Source: Gammaproteobacteria bacterium
Lineage (GTDB): Bacteria > Pseudomonadota > Gammaproteobacteria > Pseudomonadales > Pseudohongiellaceae
Direction of reading: 5' to 3'
NCBI GenBank assembly: GCA_029253585.1
Contig: JAQWZF010000021.1
Span: forward strand, 62,001-126,000
DNA length: 64,000 bases
Part shown: piece by piece, positions 51,729 to 60,921 of the stretch
Position numbering within the stretch: position 1 is the stretch's first letter
Layout: every line of letters begins with the position of its first letter
Position numbers and translations under genes: made by a program
The notes under the pieces: generated by a model
Database searches by the model: none
Told to the model about the DNA's origin: nothing
The model's input: the letters and a program-made list of their open reading frames with translations, nothing else

Positions 51729-54212
51729 ATGTTCCGTAGAAAACAACTCCATATCGCAGTTGCGCTGGCGAGTAGCACCCTGATTGTACCGGCCCACGCG
51801 CAGATAGAAGAGATAATAGTCACTGCCACCAAAAGGGAAGCGAGCATGCAGGACGTTCCTGTTGCAGTCTCTGCCCTTGGTGAAGAATCTCTGGATCAGT
51901 TGGGCGTATCGAACTTTGAAGACTATTTACTCCAATTGCCAAATGTCACAGCTGGCGGTAGCGGGCCGGGCCAAAATACCATCTACATTCGAGGCGTAGC
52001 CTCAACAACACCGGGTTTAACGACCGCAGGGGTTGCCGGATTAGCACCCAACGTTGCCCTGTATCTTGATGAACAGCCGCTTGCACAGCCCGGACGAAAC
52101 CTGGATGTCTACGCCGCAGATTTATCGCGGGTAGAAGTCTTAGCCGGTCCTCAAGGGACGCTGTTTGGTGCGAGCTCCCAGGCAGGTACGATTCGTCTTA
52201 TTACGAATAAACCTGACCCATCGTCCAGTAGCGCCAACGTCAAGGTTGGCTCCTCCTATACCAAAGACGGTGAAATGAGCAACAATGTCGAGGCAGTAGT
52301 CAACCTGCCCGTGACGGATTCACTCACCGTTCGTGGCGTGGTCTATGTAGACAATCAAGGCGGCTATATCGATAACGTTGCCGGCAAATTGAATGTTCGG
52401 GAAAGCGCACGTTTTCGCCCTCAGGGCACCATGCGAGCCAATGGGGTGCCGGTTAGCGCTGGTCGCGCGGGCAAACAATCCACTGCCGATCTAAGCGCTG
52501 TACGCTTCATCGATGCTGACAATGGCAATCGAGTAGAGGAAGATTTTAACGACGCAACCTATTCCGGCTTTCGTCTAACCGGCCTGTGGGAAATTAACCA
52601 GGACTGGACTCTGACAGCTGCACACGCAAGACAGGAACTCGAAACCGAAGGGGTCTTCTTTTCCGACCCCAACCTGAGCGATCTTGAGATTCAGCGCTAT
52701 CAGGAAGATTCTCTAGAAGACACATTCAGCAATACTAACTGGACACTTGAAGGCATGCTGGGCGATCTCGAAGTCGTCTATGCAGGTGCCTTCACCGACC
52801 GCGAAGCCGACCAGTTTGTGGACTATGCCGATTATATTTTTGCCGGTCAGTACCTACCCTACTATGTATGTGATGGAAGCGTGACTTATCCGGGCGCCGG
52901 CGCCGCGCCGATAGGAACCTGCCAGGCTCCTAATATGTTCGTGAAAAGCAATACCGAAACAGAAATCAGCACCCACGAATTGCGCTTCTCCACCAACCCG
53001 GACCGCCCCATTAGAGCAACCTTCGGTGGCTTCTACAGCGATTTGGAATTACAGGAACTCAATAGCTTCACCTATCTCGGCTCAACAGAGGCGATAGCAT
53101 CCAATGGAAACAGGGGTTTTGGCCCAAATTTTTCCGCGCAGGGTGCAACCGTTCGAGATACTGGGCAGTGGCCCGATGGCGTAATTTTTCGTAACGATGT
53201 GGTTCGTACAGATCAGCAACAGGGCCTATTTGGTGAGGTAACCTTCGACCTAAGCGATCAATTCTCCCTCGTTACCGGAGCTCGCTGGTATGACGTCGAG
53301 GTGGATCTGAAGGGCAGTGCCGCTGGCTCATTCGGCAACTTCGGAGCCAGTGTAGATAATAATGCAGGTAATAATCTGGACACCTTATTTAGCAGCCCCA
53401 ATCCTGACACCGCCTCCACCGATGGGGTTATCACTAAATTTAGTCTGAACTGGACACCGAATGGCGATTCGCTATTTTATGCCACATTCTCCGAAGGCTT
53501 CAGACCCGGACTACTCAATAGACCTGGTGGCGCATCTAATCCCGCCGGGACTTTTACTGTCCCCTTCGCTATCGATACCGATGATTTGACTAATTATGAG
53601 TTTGGCTGGAAGACGGATTTACTGGACTCCACGCTTAGGTTTAACGGCGCCATATTCTTCTCCGAAATCGAGAGCCTGCAGACCACTATCTTCGACCCCA
53701 GCATCACTAATTTGTTTTTCTCTGACAATGCGGCTGACGCCGAGGTCAGCGGTATAGAGGGCGATTTCATCTGGGCACCTGCCTCCATCGACGGCCTCAC
53801 TGTTACCGGTGCATTCTCTTTACTGGACACAGAAATCACCAAAGTGATCACTCCTACTAACGACGTCATTATAGGCGACTCGCTGGCCTTCGCCCCGGAG
53901 CGTCAGTTTAATCTGCGGGCGAGATACGAATGGGAAATCGGCTCAGGGCGAATCGCTCATATCATGCCCCACGTCACTTATTCCGACGAAGCCTACAGCG
54001 ACATTATCACCATCAACCGAGACCGCATGGACAGCTGGATTATGTTTGGGGTAACAGCTGGCGTGAGCAACGGCCAGTGGTCGATCGACTTGTTTGCCGA
54101 GAACATCGGTGATGAACGCGCCGAGATTGCGAGTTCGTTTATCTACGATCGTCAGCGTGTGACTTATGCCAGACCGTTCACCGGTGGAGTTCGCGTTGCC
54201 TACGACTTCTAG
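51729..54212 (+). CDS. TonB-dependent outer-membrane receptor
   Basis: An 827-residue protein with a signal peptide (about 1-24, ending AHAQ). A TonB-box-like segment EEIIVTATKREASMQDVPVA (about residues 27-46) leads into the plug domain (IYIRGVASTTPG, ADLSRVEVLAGPQGTLFGAS). A 22-strand barrel follows, ending GGVRVAYDF with the terminal Phe needed for outer-membrane assembly. It imports a scarce ligand across the outer membrane using TonB energy. The ligand is unknown; this type is common in iron-poor and carbohydrate- or steroid-using marine bacteria. Confidence 0.9.
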   Translation: MFRRKQLHIAVALASSTLIVPAHAQIEEIIVTATKREASMQDVPVAVSALGEESLDQLGVSNFEDYLLQLPNVTAGGSGPGQNTIYIRGVASTTPGLTTAGVAGLAPNVALYLDEQPLAQPGRNLDVYAADLSRVEVLAGPQGTLFGASSQAGTIRLITNKPDPSSSSANVKVGSSYTKDGEMSNNVEAVVNLPVTDSLTVRGVVYVDNQGGYIDNVAGKLNVRESARFRPQGTMRANGVPVSAGRAGKQSTADLSAVRFIDADNGNRVEEDFNDATYSGFRLTGLWEINQDWTLTAAHARQELETEGVFFSDPNLSDLEIQRYQEDSLEDTFSNTNWTLEGMLGDLEVVYAGAFTDREADQFVDYADYIFAGQYLPYYVCDGSVTYPGAGAAPIGTCQAPNMFVKSNTETEISTHELRFSTNPDRPIRATFGGFYSDLELQELNSFTYLGSTEAIASNGNRGFGPNFSAQGATVRDTGQWPDGVIFRNDVVRTDQQQGLFGEVTFDLSDQFSLVTGARWYDVEVDLKGSAAGSFGNFGASVDNNAGNNLDTLFSSPNPDTASTDGVITKFSLNWTPNGDSLFYATFSEGFRPGLLNRPGGASNPAGTFTVPFAIDTDDLTNYEFGWKTDLLDSTLRFNGAIFFSEIESLQTTIFDPSITNLFFSDNAADAEVSGIEGDFIWAPASIDGLTVTGAFSLLDTEITKVITPTNDVIIGDSLAFAPERQFNLRARYEWEIGSGRIAHIMPHVTYSDEAYSDIITINRDRMDSWIMFGVTAGVSNGQWSIDLFAENIGDERAEIASSFIYDRQRVTYARPFTGGVRVAYDF

Positions 54213-54277
54213 GTAATGACACACAGTTATCTAGCAATTGATTTGGCTTCGGGCGCTCTTAGAGAGTATCTGAGGCC

Positions 54278-56308
54278 ATGCTAGGCGAACAAAAGTCAGC
54301 GACTGTCATGAGAAAATTTGCTCGTTCGCTTGAATCTGCCCAATCGCTAATTCAAAGCCGGCAATTTCCCGAAGCTCTCACTTCATTGCAAACACTGCTG
54401 GAAGCTAAGCCGAGCGATGCAGAGGCTCTTTATATGAGCGCAGTCTGCCTTCGATATACGCAACAACATCAGGCTGCAATCTCAACTCTGGCGCAACTAA
54501 AGTCCTTCCACCCAGAACATGGCCGCGCTCACCAGGAAGAGGCTCACACGCTCCGAGCGATGGGTAAAATCGGCGCAGCTCTGCAAGCCTACGAGCGAGC
54601 CTGCTTTTACAACCCCGCGCTGGACGCAAGCTTTCGAGCAAGAATAGAAATCCATCGTGCGCGCGGCGAAGCCCGGCAGGAAAACCATGTTCAGCGGCAG
54701 TTGGATAGCCTCTTGGCGCTGCCCAAGCCGCTGATCGCTGTTGTCGACCTCATCTCAATGGGCAAGCTATTACGCGCCGAAGAATTATGCCGGCAGTTTC
54801 TGCAGAAGGTGCCACACAATATTGAGGCTATGCGACTGCTAGCTGATATTGGTATGCGACAGGGAATCCTCGAAGATGCCGAATTTTTGCTACACAGCGC
54901 TCACCAAATAGCACCAGAGAATGTAAGAGTCCACATCGACTATATTCAAGTGCTGCGAAAACGGCAGCAGCACAGCGCCGCCCTAGAACAGGCTAGAAGC
55001 CTGTTACAAAGCGAACTGGACAACGCCCAGTTTCAATCAATCTATGCAGTTCAGTGCATGCAATCCGGCGACTTTGATGAGGCATTGCGAGGCTTCGATA
55101 GAATACTGCAGACCCTACCCGACGACCCCGTCACCCTTACCTCTCAGGGTCACGCTCTCAAGACAAAAGGTGATTCAGCGGGCGCTATTAAGAGCTATCA
55201 GAACGCCATCGCCGCCTATCCAAGGCACGGCGAGGCATTTTTTTCCTTAGCCAATCTTAAGACCTATCGATTCAGCGATGAAGAAATTGATCATATGCTT
55301 GGATTGCAGAACGACGAGAATCTGGGCTTTATGGAAAGGGTTCATATCTGCTTTGCCCTAGGCAAGTCCTTCGAAGACCGCGGCGATGCCAAACAATCCT
55401 TTGCTTTTTACGCGCAGGGAAACAGGATGAAAAACTCCCAAAGCCACTATGACGCCGGACAGATTAGTAATGAAATAGACTTACAGAGGCAACAACTAAC
55501 AGCGGCTTTGCTTAGCGAGCGACAGGGCTGGGGGTTCAATAGCGATGATCCTATCTTTATCGTTGGCATGCCCAGGGCAGGTTCTACGCTAATCGAACAA
55601 ATTCTTTCCAGCCACAGCCAGGTTGATGGCACCTTAGAGCTGCCCAATATTCTGTCACTCTCACAAAAACTGCGTCGCCACTCGATAGACGGAATCACGC
55701 CAGGCTACCCTAAGGTTCTGGAACTTTTGAACGAGGAAGAATTTACCCGCTTTGGTCAACAGTTCATCGAGGATACTAGAGGGCATCGCCAGGGGGCTCC
55801 GTTCTTTATTGACAAGATGCCCAATAACTTTCGGCATATAGGCCTCATCAAATTGATACTGCCCCGAACGAAAATAATCGACGCTAGGCGTAACCCGCTT
55901 GACTGTTGCTTCAGCGGATTCAAACAGCTATTCGCCGAGGGGCAGGAATTCAGTTACTCATTAGATGACATTGGACGGTATTACCGTGACTACATTAAGT
56001 TAATGCAGCACTGGGATGAAGTACTACCGGGCTTTGTACTGCGAGTTAATAACGAAGATCTGATCGATGACCTTGAAGGCCAGGTGCGACGCATGCTGGA
56101 GTTCTGCGGGCTGCCGTTCGAATCAGCCTGCCTCAACTTTCATAGCACCCAACGCAATGTGAGAACACCCAGCTCAGAACAGGTACGCCAGCCAGTGAAT
56201 AACCGCGGCGTTGGTCAGTGGAAAAAATACAGTCACGACCTTGAGCCGTTAAAAAATTCACTGGGCCCGGAGCTGGTCAAATTGTCGACAAACATCGAAA
56301 ATGCCTAA
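54278..56308 (+). CDS. TPR-repeat sulfotransferase (PAPS-dependent)
   Basis: A 676-residue protein with N-terminal tetratricopeptide repeats (about residues 15-330) and a C-terminal sulfotransferase domain. FIVGMPRAGSTLIEQILSSH at about 426-445 is the 5'-phosphosulfate-binding loop, and ARRNPLDCCFSGFKQLF at about 537-553 is the 3'-phosphate-binding element. It resembles the tyrosylprotein-sulfotransferase-like Sulfotransfer_3 group. It transfers sulfate from PAPS to an unknown acceptor, possibly a protein held by the repeats. A gene for a PAPS-making kinase lies about 2 kb away, beyond the BCCT transporter. Confidence 0.85.
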   Translation: MLGEQKSATVMRKFARSLESAQSLIQSRQFPEALTSLQTLLEAKPSDAEALYMSAVCLRYTQQHQAAISTLAQLKSFHPEHGRAHQEEAHTLRAMGKIGAALQAYERACFYNPALDASFRARIEIHRARGEARQENHVQRQLDSLLALPKPLIAVVDLISMGKLLRAEELCRQFLQKVPHNIEAMRLLADIGMRQGILEDAEFLLHSAHQIAPENVRVHIDYIQVLRKRQQHSAALEQARSLLQSELDNAQFQSIYAVQCMQSGDFDEALRGFDRILQTLPDDPVTLTSQGHALKTKGDSAGAIKSYQNAIAAYPRHGEAFFSLANLKTYRFSDEEIDHMLGLQNDENLGFMERVHICFALGKSFEDRGDAKQSFAFYAQGNRMKNSQSHYDAGQISNEIDLQRQQLTAALLSERQGWGFNSDDPIFIVGMPRAGSTLIEQILSSHSQVDGTLELPNILSLSQKLRRHSIDGITPGYPKVLELLNEEEFTRFGQQFIEDTRGHRQGAPFFIDKMPNNFRHIGLIKLILPRTKIIDARRNPLDCCFSGFKQLFAEGQEFSYSLDDIGRYYRDYIKLMQHWDEVLPGFVLRVNNEDLIDDLEGQVRRMLEFCGLPFESACLNFHSTQRNVRTPSSEQVRQPVNNRGVGQWKKYSHDLEPLKNSLGPELVKLSTNIENA

Positions 56309-56344
56309 GTTAAGCGATTTGAGAGAAAATAGAGATCCCAAGCC

Positions 56345-58342
56345 ATGAGTCAACCCATTCCAGAAATCAAGGCGGAAACCAAAGCCAGTCTGTTGGATAC
56401 CATTTGCCGGCCAGTATTTTTCATCTCGGCAGGACTGATCGTGCTGGTCTGTATCTATGGTGCCGGATTCAGCGAGCACGCTGCGGTAACTTTCAATTCC
56501 ACACAACGCTGGCTGGTAACTAATTTCGGCTGGTTCTATATGGCCTGTATAGCCTTCTTCTTTCTCTTTGTGATCTACCTGACCTTTAGTCGCTTTGCCA
56601 AAATCAAACTAGGTCCTGACGATTCCGAGCCGGATTACAGCTACCTGAGCTGGGTTGCCATGTTGTTTAGCGCAGGCATGGGTATCGGCCTTCTCTTCTT
56701 TGGTGTCTCCGAGCCACTTACTCACTACGCACAACCCCCAAAAGGTGCCGGCGGCACGGTCGAGGCAGCCAACCGAGCGATGGAGATCACCTTTTTTCAC
56801 TGGGGGCTGCAAGCCTGGGCCGCCTACATCGTCGTAGGCCTTTCCCTGGCTTATTTTTCCTTCCGTCATGGACTGCCTTTGTCGGTAAGATCAGCTTTTT
56901 ACCCCCTGATTGGCGACCGAATTAATGGCCCAATAGGTCACGCCGTCGATATTTTTGCTGTGCTGGGGACGATGTTCGGTGTCGCAACTTCATTGGGGTT
57001 GGGGGTCATGCAGGTTAATGCTGGCCTGAATTTTTTGTTTGATACAGAGGTATCTACCTTTATCCAGATACTACTGATTGTCTTCATTACTGGCATGGCA
57101 ACAATCTCCGTGGTTGCCGGCCTCGATGCGGGTATTCGCCGAATCAGCGAACTTAATATGTTGCTTGCGCTGGTGATGCTGACATTCATTCTGCTGGCCG
57201 GGCCTACGGCAACGCTGTTGAGCGCCCTGTTACAAAATGTAGGCGGCTACCTGTCCAGCATGGTTGATATGACCTTTAACCTTTATGCCTACGAACCCAT
57301 TGAGTGGATGGAAGATTGGACGCTGTTTTATTGGGCGTGGTGGATTTCCTGGTCACCGTTTGTCGGCATGTTCATCGCCCGTATTTCCCGTGGCCGAACC
57401 ATTCGCGAATTCATCATAGGCGTGCTCTTAGTCCCTGCCGGTTTCACTTTCTTGTGGTTAGGTCTTTTCGGTAACACAGCATTAACGATGGAGCTGGCCG
57501 ACAGCGGTGCTAATTTAGTCAATGCCGCGATAGAAGACTCTCCGACAGCGTTATACGCCATGTTAGAGCAGCTACCCTGGTCCACTTTAATGTCTCTTGT
57601 AGCCACTTTACTAATAATCACCTTCTTCGTTACCTCATCAGACTCTGGTTCGTTGGTGATCGACATTATCACCTCTGGCGGCAATGAAGACCCTCCAGTA
57701 TGGCAACGGATTTTTTGGGCTGTAACTGAGGGAACCGTGGCCGCAGCGCTTCTTCTCGCAGGAGGCTTATCCGCCTTGCAGGCAGCGGCTATAAGTAGCG
57801 CGCTGCCCTTCGCCTTCGTGATGCTATTAATGTGCTTCGGGCTTTACAAAGGCCTGCAGATGGAAACTTTCAGACATCCCTATCGCCCTCTACCCGCGCC
57901 AAGGATACCGCAGTCTCCCGCAGCCAAGCACTGGCAGCAGCGCCTGCGAGCCTTGATCGGTGAACATCAACAACAAGACGTTAAGGGTTTTATCGACACC
58001 ACCGTTAGGCCGGCGATGGAAGCGGTGTCTCAACAGATTGACAAATCCCAGTTGCAAGCCAAAATCGAGGAGAGCAAGTCGATGATTAGGTTACTGGTAA
58101 GCCATGGAACGCAAACAGATTTTAAATATGAAATTAGACTTCGTGAGTACGCTATTCCCTCGGCGGCCTTTCCAAAGCTGCCTAATCGAGATCAAGAAAA
58201 AACGTATTGGCGAGCCGAAGTCCACTTAATGGAAGGCCCTCAGCACTATGATGCGGCTGGATATTCCATCGAGCAGCTGACCAGCGATCTACTTGCTCAG
58301 TTTGAGATACACATGCAATCCTTGCATGCACCCGTCCAGTGA
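56345..58342 (+). CDS. BCCT-family transporter (betaine/choline/carnitine-type)
   Basis: A 665-residue membrane protein with about twelve helices. GMGIGLLFFGVSEPLTHYAQ at about residues 114-133, and WTLFYWAWWISWSPFVGMFI at about 328-347 with the aromatic substrate cage, mark the BCCT family. A long cytoplasmic C-terminal extension (about residues 530-665) resembles that of BetT-type choline transporters. It imports a quaternary amine, with sodium or protons, and may help in osmotic protection. It follows the sulfotransferase gene by 36 bases. Confidence 0.9.
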   Translation: MSQPIPEIKAETKASLLDTICRPVFFISAGLIVLVCIYGAGFSEHAAVTFNSTQRWLVTNFGWFYMACIAFFFLFVIYLTFSRFAKIKLGPDDSEPDYSYLSWVAMLFSAGMGIGLLFFGVSEPLTHYAQPPKGAGGTVEAANRAMEITFFHWGLQAWAAYIVVGLSLAYFSFRHGLPLSVRSAFYPLIGDRINGPIGHAVDIFAVLGTMFGVATSLGLGVMQVNAGLNFLFDTEVSTFIQILLIVFITGMATISVVAGLDAGIRRISELNMLLALVMLTFILLAGPTATLLSALLQNVGGYLSSMVDMTFNLYAYEPIEWMEDWTLFYWAWWISWSPFVGMFIARISRGRTIREFIIGVLLVPAGFTFLWLGLFGNTALTMELADSGANLVNAAIEDSPTALYAMLEQLPWSTLMSLVATLLIITFFVTSSDSGSLVIDIITSGGNEDPPVWQRIFWAVTEGTVAAALLLAGGLSALQAAAISSALPFAFVMLLMCFGLYKGLQMETFRHPYRPLPAPRIPQSPAAKHWQQRLRALIGEHQQQDVKGFIDTTVRPAMEAVSQQIDKSQLQAKIEESKSMIRLLVSHGTQTDFKYEIRLREYAIPSAAFPKLPNRDQEKTYWRAEVHLMEGPQHYDAAGYSIEQLTSDLLAQFEIHMQSLHAPVQ

Positions 58343-58346
58343 TTGC

Positions 58347-58368
58347 CGGGAGGGGATTCTACCTCCCG
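58347..58368 (+). terminator. Stable hairpin right after the BCCT stop
   Basis: CGGGAGG pairs with CCTCCCG across an 8-base loop, starting 5 bases after the stop codon. There is no T tract after it, so it could aid rho-dependent ending or protect the mRNA end. It is not a full intrinsic terminator. Confidence 0.4.
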
Positions 58369-58537
58369 TCTACTCAAAGTCATGAGAAGTAGCAGAACAA
58401 ACTCTTGGCACCGCCTTTTAAATTTTTATGCAGGTGTTACGAAAAGGGAACGAATTAAGCCGCCCCGGTTAACGCTAGGCGGAGAGAAAGCTGCAGCTGC
58501 TACTTTTGCACAGAAGCCCACGATCAGGCTAAAACAA

Positions 58538-59680
58538 TTATTCTTTCAGATAATCTATGATCCGAGCAGCCGCATCCTCGGCGCAGATCGCTTCCGTATC
58601 AATTTTAATTTCCGGGTTTTCGGGGATATCGTAGGGGCTATCGAACCCAGTAAAATTGCTCAGAGCACCCTGCCTAACCTTTTTATAGAGCCCTTTGGGG
58701 TCTCGCTCCTCGCAGACAGCTAGGCTGGCATCAATATGTACTTCTATGAACTCGCCTTCCTCAAAAAGAGAGCGCGCCATTCGTCGTTCATCTCGAAACG
58801 GTGAAATAAAACTCGTAATTACAATAAGGCCCGCATCTAACATCAGCTTGCTGGTCTCTGCAATTCGGCGAATATTTTCAACTCGGTCCGCCGCGGTGAA
58901 CCCTAGATCTTTATTTAGACCGTGGCGCACATTGTCTCCATCTAGCAGGTAGGCGTGTCTTCCCATGACCAACAGCTTCTTCTCTACAATATTCGCTATA
59001 GTCGATTTTCCAGAGGCGGAGAGCCCGGTAAGCCAGATCATCTTGGGAGTTTGATGCTTGAGTTTCGACCTGGCCGCCTTGTCTATAGCAAGCGTTTGCC
59101 AGTAGACATTACTCGCTCGGCGTAAACTATGTCGTATTTCTCCTTTCGCAAGGACTTCGGTATCACCGTTTCTAAGCTCAAACTGCGAAGTCTTAAGGCC
59201 AGTGCTTATTGGATCGAAAACTATTTTACGACTAAGTGATAAATTGCCGATGAATGTTTCACCATGCGCGATACTGTTGGCAGCGATGTGCTTTGCGCTT
59301 GCCTCCTCCACTTTGTATTTAAGTTTGGTGACGGTTGCATCAACTAACTGTCCCGCACAAACAAGCGAGTAACTCCTGCCAGGCAACATATCCTGCGCAG
59401 ACAGCCATAAAATTTCGGCTTCAATCTGATCGACACACTCTGGACGCTGTGTTGCTCCCGCTACGATCTCGCCAATTTGTACCTCTACTGCAGAGCTCAC
59501 CTCAGCCAAAATATGTCCATCATATTCACGCAGGCTCAAGACCTTACGCGTCTGTGAGCTACTGCAAAACAGCAGTTCATCTGCGCTACTCACTTTACCA
59601 TCGAGAACTTCTAGGGTGAGCGAGTTTCCCGCTACGCTTAGAAGGCGCGCTCTGAAGGCGCTAGATTTATCTTTAGCCAT
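58538..59680 (-). CDS. cysC: CysNC-type protein lacking the GTPase domain: CysN barrel domains fused to APS kinase
   Basis: A 380-residue protein. Residues 1 to about 190 align with the second and third (EF-Tu-like) domains of CysN: AEILWLSAQDMLPGRSYSLV, KLKYKVEEASAKHIAAN and HSLRRASNVYWQTLAIDKAA. The rest is APS kinase: Walker A GLSASGKS at 219-226, LDGDNVRHGLNKDLGF, FISPFRDERRMA and the late RDPKGLYKK. The GTPase domain that normally starts a CysNC protein is absent and no CysD is nearby. It should phosphorylate APS to PAPS; sulfate activation itself must come from elsewhere. It converges with the BCCT gene. Confidence 0.85.
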   Translation of the reverse strand: MAKDKSSAFRARLLSVAGNSLTLEVLDGKVSSADELLFCSSSQTRKVLSLREYDGHILAEVSSAVEVQIGEIVAGATQRPECVDQIEAEILWLSAQDMLPGRSYSLVCAGQLVDATVTKLKYKVEEASAKHIAANSIAHGETFIGNLSLSRKIVFDPISTGLKTSQFELRNGDTEVLAKGEIRHSLRRASNVYWQTLAIDKAARSKLKHQTPKMIWLTGLSASGKSTIANIVEKKLLVMGRHAYLLDGDNVRHGLNKDLGFTAADRVENIRRIAETSKLMLDAGLIVITSFISPFRDERRMARSLFEEGEFIEVHIDASLAVCEERDPKGLYKKVRQGALSNFTGFDSPYDIPENPEIKIDTEAICAEDAAARIIDYLKE

Positions 59681-59851
59681 TGCTTTTTAATTGCTCGTCG
59701 ATGAACTGCGGCCCGGTTACAACATAGGAACGCTGTTACTATTTTGCGGAAAGTCTTGAAGATCCAATGAGCGGGCATCGTTAACGTTTAAGTTAGGGCG
59801 ACTTCCCCCGCCCCGAGGAAAGTCGGTAAATGTGCTCTGCCCGCGCCAGCT

Positions 59852-60835
59852 TTAGTCTTCCTTCGGCGTACCATCACCATTCATGCCCATGGATTCGTAG
59901 CGTCTCCAGCCCGCTAAAATACCCGCTAACCCATGATTTCCCTCATGGCAGGCGTACTCATAGACAGGGTCTTCGATGCGGCGCATGGGCAGCCTAGCCG
60001 ACCAGGACTCATCCCAAGTATTCGGGTCTTCGACAGTAAAATCATAGTCCAGTGTGTTTGCATCTAGCCAGGTGAAACGTTCCTCGACTTTCATCGCCTT
60101 CGAGGTATTCCGCCAGCCGATGGAGTAATAATAGTTCTGCGTATTGATCACTAGCGTATCGCCTTCCCAGTGGGCGATCGAATCACCCTCCCACTTCAAC
60201 TGTCGCGTGTGGTGCTCATCATCGAAACGAATAATCCGCGCGTGATGAATCATCTCGCTCAGTATCATAACGTGATCTTTGGTCTGCACCAGCTGCATAT
60301 TGTTATTGTAGGAGCCCGATATCATCGGCGGTCCGGTTCTAGCGTTCATCAGGCAGCGGTCATTAAGGGTTCTTGCTTCTGGCCCCTCGCTGAGCCTACG
60401 CATCTCTGATATTTCAGCAGCGCGCGCACGACCGGTTTCATTCAGCGCCGGCACACGACCATTTGGCGGATCATAGACCAGCGATGTCCTGCGATCGGCG
60501 ATGGTATCAACACCACGCTCATACCAGAATTCGTTATAGGAAATTACACCAGGGGGATAGCCTGCCCCGCCGACCGAGTCGATGATAAGGTCGCGGTTCT
60601 GCCTCCTGTTCTCAAACGCCGCCCACTCCACCGCCTCCTCTTCCGTTAGAGTTGCCTTGTCGGCTAGCTCGGGAGGTCTGTTCAATGGCGTGAGCGTTCT
60701 GAATGTGTAGGTGCCCTGAAAGTCTGGCGCGCCGTATTCGGTGCGCGGAATGTCCGATGACTGAGCCAAGAGTAAGGGTGCAGCAACCGCAGTTACTGTG
60801 AAGGCAACGGCCCTACTAAGGAATCTTCTGTTCAT
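59852..60835 (-). CDS. Secreted PRT-GKPD family protein, copy 4
   Basis: Start chosen at 60835, with AGGAG upstream (327 residues), and a signal peptide ending LLAQ near residue 25. It has the signature IPRTEYGAPDFQGTY at about 29-43, a mid Cys (NDRCLMNARTG), GDSIAHWEGDTLVINTQ, VEDPNTWDESW and CHEGNHGLAGILAGWRRYE near the end. This copy is closest to the one at 8344. The downstream neighbour on the other side is the CysNC gene. It lies 86 bases downstream of the amidohydrolase gene, so co-transcription is possible. The function is unknown. Confidence 0.75.
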   Translation of the reverse strand: MNRRFLSRAVAFTVTAVAAPLLLAQSSDIPRTEYGAPDFQGTYTFRTLTPLNRPPELADKATLTEEEAVEWAAFENRRQNRDLIIDSVGGAGYPPGVISYNEFWYERGVDTIADRRTSLVYDPPNGRVPALNETGRARAAEISEMRRLSEGPEARTLNDRCLMNARTGPPMISGSYNNNMQLVQTKDHVMILSEMIHHARIIRFDDEHHTRQLKWEGDSIAHWEGDTLVINTQNYYYSIGWRNTSKAMKVEERFTWLDANTLDYDFTVEDPNTWDESWSARLPMRRIEDPVYEYACHEGNHGLAGILAGWRRYESMGMNGDGTPKED

Positions 60836-60921
60836 GGAGGTCTCCTGTTTGTAATTTTTCTTATACCTGACTCTTAACATTAGGGGAAAACTGCTAAATA
60901 CGCATCGCTAATTTCTACCCT

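Noticed and set aside
58343..58537. A short plus-strand frame after the BCCT gene.
   Set aside because: It runs into the convergent kinase gene, has no recognisable domain and starts without a clear ribosome-binding site.
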